Positions 7,480 through 10,847 of a DNA stretch of 10,847 bases are shown in pieces (the stretch's first letter is position 1; every line of letters starts with the position of its first letter). The position numbers and the translations under genes are program-made. The stretch comes from CAZTLE01 sp964614415 (lineage in GTDB: Bacteria; Bacteroidota; Bacteroidia; Flavobacteriales; Flavobacteriaceae): positions 1-10,847 of the forward strand of contig CAZTLE010000144.1 of NCBI GenBank assembly GCA_964614415.1, in the 5' to 3' direction. Under the pieces are notes generated by a model. The model made no database searches and was not told where the DNA came from. It saw only the letters and a list, made by a program, of their open reading frames with translations.

Positions 7480-7687
7480 GGGATTTGACATTTGGTAATT
7501 AGTTTTGAATTTTAAGTCTCAATTCTTTTTTCTGTTCTCTATTTTCCATTTTCTGGGTATTGAGTAGTGAGTATTGAGTAGTGGTATTGAGATAGGAATC
7601 ATGAACCAGGACTTCAATATTCGTTATTCATCATTCGACATTCAATATTTACACGTCTTTGAAATTTTAGTTACGCCATAATTGAAC

Positions 7688-7695
7688 TATTTTTG
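7688..7695 (+). promoter_or_regulatory. TAnnTTTG -7 box immediately before queE
   Basis: TATTTTTG at 7688-7695 is an exact match to the Bacteroidetes -7 consensus and ends four bases before the queE ATG. If used, the transcript would be leaderless or nearly so. No good TTG lies at the normal distance; the nearest candidates are TTTAG at 7666-7670 and TTG at 7659-7661. Confidence 0.4.
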
Positions 7696-7699
7696 CCGC

Positions 7700-8329
7700 A
7701 TGACAGAAGAGATTCAGGCATTGGTCGATAACGGTGAAATGTTGCCGCTTATGGAGGAGTTTTACACTATCCAGGGTGAGGGCTATCACAAAGGCACTGC
7801 GGCCTATTTTGTGCGTATTGGAGGTTGTGATGTTGGGTGCCATTGGTGTGACGTGAAAGAAAGTTGGAATGCCGAATTACATCCACCTACGGCTGTTGAT
7901 AAGATCGTGGAGAATGCGGTTGCGTATTCGGACACGGTCGTGGTGACAGGCGGGGAGCCGCTTACCTGGGATATGGGTCCACTCACGGAACAACTCAAAA
8001 AACAAGGGCGAAAGATCCATATAGAAACGTCCGGAGCGTACCCACTTACCGGTACCTGGGACTGGATATGCCTATCTCCCAAGAAGATCAAACTTCCTAC
8101 CGATGAGATCTACCCGGTAGCTGATGAATTGAAGGTTATCGTTTACAACAAGGACGACTTCCGGTTTGCCGAAGAACAAGCGGCCCGGGTTTCCGAAGAT
8201 TGTATTTTATACCTGCAACCTGAATGGAGCAATCGCGAGAAAATGATTCCCTTTATCGTGGATTATGTGATGGCCAACCCGAAATGGAAAGTATCGCTAC
8301 AAACCCACAAGTATCTCAATATTCCATAA
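7700..8329 (+). CDS. queE: 7-carboxy-7-deazaguanine synthase
   Basis: Radical-SAM enzyme of 209 aa that converts 6-carboxy-5,6,7,8-tetrahydropterin to 7-carboxy-7-deazaguanine, a step in making queuosine and other 7-deazaguanine compounds in the cytoplasm. The ATG at 7700 (MTEEIQALVD) is preferred over a TTG 18 bp upstream. Visible features are MEEFYTIQGEGYHKGTAAYFVRIGGC, the iron-sulfur cluster motif CDVGCHWC (Cys43, Cys47, Cys50), and VVVTGGEPLTW (about 81-90) for SAM binding. HIETSGAYP, LSPKK and the late QPEW follow. Length fits the short QueE class. No other queuosine-pathway gene is in the window. It ends four bases before a terminator shared with the convergent DUF2911 gene. Confidence 0.95.
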   Translation: MTEEIQALVDNGEMLPLMEEFYTIQGEGYHKGTAAYFVRIGGCDVGCHWCDVKESWNAELHPPTAVDKIVENAVAYSDTVVVTGGEPLTWDMGPLTEQLKKQGRKIHIETSGAYPLTGTWDWICLSPKKIKLPTDEIYPVADELKVIVYNKDDFRFAEEQAARVSEDCILYLQPEWSNREKMIPFIVDYVMANPKWKVSLQTHKYLNIP

Positions 8330-8366
8330 AAAAAGCCGGAGGACTGGCCACCGGCTTCTAATCTTT
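8328..8366. terminator. Bidirectional rho-independent terminator between queE and the DUF2911 gene
   Basis: A 7-bp GC-rich stem AAGCCGG (8333-8339) / CCGGCTT (8351-8357) with an 11-nt loop. On the minus strand it runs into seven consecutive Ts (8328-8334); on the plus strand it is followed by CTAATCTTTTATT. It fits two convergent genes. Confidence 0.85.
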
Positions 8367-8380
8367 TATTGAAAAGGTGC

Positions 8381-8932
8381 TTACATCGATGTGAAAGGCA
8401 CCGATACACGTACCTTATCCCATCCCATGTGTAGCAAAATACTTCCGCTATCACCTTCAGAGAACGTCATTGAGAAGGCCTCCAGCGATTCGTCTCCCTG
8501 ACTTACGGGAACGGTAGCACGGGCTACGTCGTTGGCTTCGTTGTAGAAGTATGAGCCCCAGGTGTTCAAATCACTGCTAACGATCACGGTCCACTCGGAA
8601 TCGCCTGGAATCGTGTACAGGGTATAAGTTCCTGCTTTAACGGCAGTACCGCCCAATTTCATGTCTTTGTACAAAGTTAGTTCTACCGCTTCGTTGGCTC
8701 CGGTTCTCCAAACCTTTCCATTAGGGGCCAGTTTACTAAGCGATCTTCCTTTAAGTTGAGGTCGGCTGTAGACTATCTTTATTGCCTTGTCGGCGTTGCG
8801 ATAGTCACTTGGATAGGCAGCTGCGTCCATCGGACTTTTATCCAGACCGCCGAATTTTTGAGCTTCAACAGCCGTGGATACTAGTAAAAGAAGGGCGAAT
8901 GCCAGTGTGCTGATAATTGTGTTTTTTTTCAT
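8381..8932 (-). CDS. Secreted DUF2911 protein
   Basis: A 183-aa protein with a Sec signal peptide (MKKNTIISTLAFALLLLVSTAVEAQ, cleavage probably near residue 24). The mature part matches DUF2911, a family frequent in Bacteroidetes, through IVYSRPQLKGRSLSKLAPNGKVWRTGANEAVEL, KLGGTAVKAGTYTLYTIPGDSEWTVIVSSDLNTWGSY and the DVARATVPV strand. The family has no known function; the pattern suggests a beta-sandwich working in the periplasm or outside the cell. It is transcribed alone, convergent with queE and divergent from gyrB. Confidence 0.92.
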   Translation of the reverse strand: MKKNTIISTLAFALLLLVSTAVEAQKFGGLDKSPMDAAAYPSDYRNADKAIKIVYSRPQLKGRSLSKLAPNGKVWRTGANEAVELTLYKDMKLGGTAVKAGTYTLYTIPGDSEWTVIVSSDLNTWGSYFYNEANDVARATVPVSQGDESLEAFSMTFSEGDSGSILLHMGWDKVRVSVPFTSM

Positions 8933-9136
8933 GTGCTAGGTTTTAAAGGTTAAAAGTAGCTTTTTATACGGTTGGAATTTGATAAAGTTTTGTGAAAATT
9001 CTGCTGATTTTCAGTTCGTTTTGTGTCGTAAATCCATAAAAAAACTTACAAGAATTTTTTAGGGCAAAATTTGAACGGTTTTGACGGCCGTTTTTCCACA
9101 AAAATTTGTTAATAACTTAGCCCTCAAAAAACGCGG

Positions 9137-9161
9137 AAACCCCAGATTTTATGAGGGGTTT
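9137..9161. repeat. Hairpin just upstream of the gyrB promoter box
   Basis: Perfect 7-bp arms AAACCCC (9137-9143) and GGGGTTT (9155-9161) around an 11-nt AT-rich loop. It abuts the TATATTTG box at 9165-9172. No gene reads into it from the left on the plus strand, so a terminator role is doubtful; an operator role is possible. Confidence 0.5.
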
Positions 9162-9164
9162 TGT

Positions 9165-9172
9165 TATATTTG
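9165..9172 (+). promoter_or_regulatory. TAnnTTTG -7 box of gyrB
   Basis: TATATTTG exactly fits the Bacteroidetes -7 consensus and lies 40 bp before the gyrB ATG. No clear TTG is seen at the -33 distance; the hairpin occupies that region. Confidence 0.5.
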
Positions 9173-9212
9173 CGTGTAACCGATTTTTTGTAAGAAATAA
9201 CTTGTTTTTTAT

Positions 9213-10742
9213 ATGAGCGACGAACAGAAAAAAGCGACCTATGGAGCGGATAATATTCAGGCTCTGGAAGGGATGGAACACGTGCGTATGCGACCTTCGA
9301 TGTACATCGGGGATGTCGGGGTGCGTGGATTGCATCATTTGGTGTACGAAGTAGTCGATAATTCCATTGACGAAGCCCTTGCCGGACATTGTGATACTAT
9401 CGAGGTTTGGATCAATGAAGATAACTCCATTGGTGTTAAAGATAATGGACGGGGAATTCCGGTAGATATTCATAAAAAAGAAGGTGTTTCGGCCCTGGAG
9501 GTGGTGATGACCAAGATCGGAGCCGGAGGAAAGTTCGATAAGGATTCCTATAAAGTTTCAGGTGGACTGCACGGAGTTGGTGTCTCTGTAGTAAACGCCC
9601 TTTCCGAAAGTCTCAAAGCTACCGTTCACAGGGATGGAAAAATTTGGGAGCAGGAATATGAACGCGGTAAGACCCTGTATCCGGTTAAATCTACCGGTAC
9701 GACGGATTATCGCGGTACCGTTGTGGTGTTCAAACCCGATCAGGAGATTTTTGAGCAAACCCTGGAATACAACTACGATACCCTGGCCAGTCGTTTGCGT
9801 GAGTTGGCCTATCTCAACAAAGGAATCACCATTACCCTTACCGATAAGCGAAACAAGGATGATGATGGCGAATTCGTTGGAGAAACATTCTACAGTGAAG
9901 AAGGACTCAAGGAGTTCATCCGTTTCCTGGATGGGAACCGCGAACCGCTTATTGCCGATGTGATCTCCATGGAAGGGGAGAAGAACGGTATTCCCGTTGA
10001 GGTGGCTATGGTGTACAATACCTCGTTCAACGAAAACCTCCACTCTTATGTGAACAATATCAATACCCACGAAGGAGGGACACACCTTTCCGGCTTCCGA
10101 AGAGGATTGACCACTACGTTGAAAAAATATGCGGATTCCTCGGGAATGCTGGATAAACTGAAATTCGATATCTCCGGAGATGATTTCCGCGAAGGACTAA
10201 CGGCCATTGTTTCCGTAAAGGTTGCCGAACCGCAGTTCGAAGGTCAAACCAAGACCAAACTCGGAAACCGCGAAGTGACTTCAGCTGTAAGTCAGTCGGT
10301 TTCTGAAATGCTTGAAAATTATTTGGAAGAGCATCCCAACGATGCAAAGACCATCGTACAAAAAGTGATTCTTGCGGCTCAGGCCAGGCACGCGGCGCGA
10401 AAGGCCCGTGAGATGGTACAGCGTAAAACCGTTATGAGTGGTGGAGGTCTTCCGGGGAAGTTATCCGACTGTTCCGAACAAGACCCTGAAAAATGCGAAG
10501 TGTTCCTTGTCGAGGGAGATTCGGCAGGGGGAACGGCCAAACAAGGCCGAGATCGTAATTTTCAGGCGATTTTACCGCTTCGGGGAAAAATCCTGAACGT
10601 AGAGAAGGCCATGCAGCATAAAGTCTTTGAGAACGAAGAAATTCGCAACATCTTCACCGCACTGGGCGTCACCATCGGGACCGAAGAAGACAGCAAAGCA
10701 CTTAATCTTGAAAAACTGCGCGTCTTTATCATTCGGGACTAA
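9213..10742 (+). CDS. gyrB: DNA gyrase subunit B, truncated at a sequence junction
   Basis: ATPase subunit of DNA gyrase, which with GyrA introduces negative supercoils. Residues 1-503 read as normal flavobacterial GyrB: YGADNIQALEGMEHVRMRPSMYIG, the ATP-binding VYEVVDNSIDEAL (about 44-56), DNGRGIP (77-83) and GGLHGVGVSVVNAL (117-130). The transducer domain and the first Toprim motif EGDSAGG (434-440) follow. Then, instead of the expected tyrosine and the metal-binding DxDVDGSHI segment, residues 504-509 are VFIIRD and a stop codon follows at 10740-10742. Full-length GyrB is usually about 640-650 aa or longer, so the rest of Toprim and the C-terminal GyrA-binding part are missing. The last true gyrB base is at about 10721. 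No Shine-Dalgarno site precedes the start, as is normal for this phylum. As it stands the product would be inactive. Confidence 0.93.
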   Translation: MSDEQKKATYGADNIQALEGMEHVRMRPSMYIGDVGVRGLHHLVYEVVDNSIDEALAGHCDTIEVWINEDNSIGVKDNGRGIPVDIHKKEGVSALEVVMTKIGAGGKFDKDSYKVSGGLHGVGVSVVNALSESLKATVHRDGKIWEQEYERGKTLYPVKSTGTTDYRGTVVVFKPDQEIFEQTLEYNYDTLASRLRELAYLNKGITITLTDKRNKDDDGEFVGETFYSEEGLKEFIRFLDGNREPLIADVISMEGEKNGIPVEVAMVYNTSFNENLHSYVNNINTHEGGTHLSGFRRGLTTTLKKYADSSGMLDKLKFDISGDDFREGLTAIVSVKVAEPQFEGQTKTKLGNREVTSAVSQSVSEMLENYLEEHPNDAKTIVQKVILAAQARHAARKAREMVQRKTVMSGGGLPGKLSDCSEQDPEKCEVFLVEGDSAGGTAKQGRDRNFQAILPLRGKILNVEKAMQHKVFENEEIRNIFTALGVTIGTEEDSKALNLEKLRVFIIRD

Positions 10743-10847
10743 ATCAATGACGCTACACATAACACCGCCTTTCGTTTCTTCGCCCATCAATATGTATTTA
10801 TAACCCTCTTTATAAGCGTCATATATTTTAGATGGAGTAATTTCATC
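10722..10847 (-). CDS. Fragment of an unidentified protein-coding gene beyond the gyrB junction
   Basis: The 126 bases after the gyrB break form one open minus-strand frame of 42 codons that runs off the right edge. It reads DEITPSKIYDAYKEGYKYIL, then MGEETKGGVMCSVIDLV and PNDKD. The residue mix, without low complexity and with a balance of charged and hydrophobic residues, looks like real protein. I do not recognise the family. Beyond 10722 the frame continues only as antisense of gyrB, so this gene appears cut at the same junction. The segment is AT-richer than gyrB (about 36% against 48% GC, hand counts). Coding status is likely but not certain. Confidence 0.45.

Larger units (their letters stand above)
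7342..7699. repeat. Gene-free spacer with two copies of a degenerate repeat
   Basis: This 358-bp spacer between the RidA gene and queE holds no credible ORF. The core 7389-7457 recurs at 7600-7668 with 64 of 69 positions identical by eye, and all five differences are transitions. Each core is preceded by short tandem GTATTGA-type units (about 7342-7366 and 7556-7592) and contains ATTCG-type units (CTTCAATATTCGTTATTC). The two kinds of unit are roughly complementary, so each copy could fold back on itself. Such GTATTGAG/ATTCGATATT repeats are a familiar kind of intergenic element in flavobacterial genomes (recollection, not a search). Confidence 0.8.
8933..9212. promoter_or_regulatory. AT-rich divergent spacer upstream of gyrB, with a DnaA-box-like site
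   Basis: A 280-bp gene-free spacer. TTTTCCACA at 9092-9100 fits the DnaA-box consensus TTWTNCACA; TGTGAAAAT at 8991-8999 is a reverse-strand near match, and GTTAATAAC at 9108-9116 contains a poorer one. A short inverted repeat (AACGG 9074-9078 / CCGTT 9088-9092) and the hairpin described separately are also present. The sites could reflect DnaA-linked control of gyrB or chance in AT-rich DNA. Confidence 0.35.

Noticed and set aside
7342..7699. CRISPR array or tandem-repeat non-coding RNA
   Set aside because: There are only two long copies, with irregular internal short units and no regular spacer length; it looks like a degenerate intergenic repeat.
8933..9212. Riboswitch or small RNA gene upstream of gyrB
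   Set aside because: Apart from short stems and a promoter box, no known riboswitch core or RNA-gene layout could be recognised.
9558..10085. 175-codon minus-strand frame inside gyrB
   Set aside because: It lies wholly antisense to the conserved GyrB coding region and its translation has no recognisable domain; it is a shadow of gyrB codon usage.
10716..10742. Intein or self-splicing intron inside gyrB
   Set aside because: The frame closes six codons after the joint with no Cys/Ser/Ala start of an intein, and no GTGYG group II intron start is seen. The foreign DNA is open on the opposite strand. Too little sequence remains to support an intron.

Overview
The window looks like ordinary chromosome from a Bacteroidota bacterium, most likely a marine-type Flavobacteriaceae with a mid-range GC content. 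The evidence is the flavobacterial character of the proteins (DUF2911, Bacteroidetes-style lipoproteins, a LytTR regulator with a four-helix membrane domain), the general lack of Shine-Dalgarno sites, promoter-like TAnnTTTG boxes, and a GyrB of flavobacterial type. The family assignment is inference from protein flavour; no database was searched.

Left part (1-4478, all minus strand): the first 36 codons of a VOC/glyoxalase-fold protein lie 10 bp downstream of a two-copy winged-helix SAM methyltransferase, so the two are probably co-transcribed. Next comes a two-gene unit for exported proteins: a lipocalin-like secreted protein and a serine-hydrolase (beta-lactamase/S12 fold) lipoprotein. It is followed by a membrane-anchored LytTR regulator that must use a TTG start just behind a strong terminator.

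Middle (4483-7341): a HerA/YjgR-type ATPase (DUF853) and a small lipoprotein form a minus-strand operon that ends in a perfect 11-bp-stem terminator. Divergent from it is an exported RidA-family lipoprotein with a histidine-rich linker.

Right part (7342-10847): a 358-bp gene-free spacer carries two copies of a degenerate repeat 211 bp apart plus a small palindrome. It is followed by queE (7-deazaguanine pathway), a bidirectional terminator, a convergent DUF2911 protein, a 280-bp AT-rich spacer, and gyrB.

The most unusual point is the right end. gyrB reads normally to residue 503 (just before the expected DxD of the Toprim domain) and then stops after six unrelated codons. The last 126 bases are AT-richer (about 36% GC by hand count, against about 48% in the adjoining 121 bases of gyrB) and hold an open minus-strand reading frame that is itself cut at the same point. 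Two genes broken at one junction, one of them essential, suggest an assembly chimera or a real insertion/rearrangement. I see no convincing new defence, mobile or RNA system in the window.
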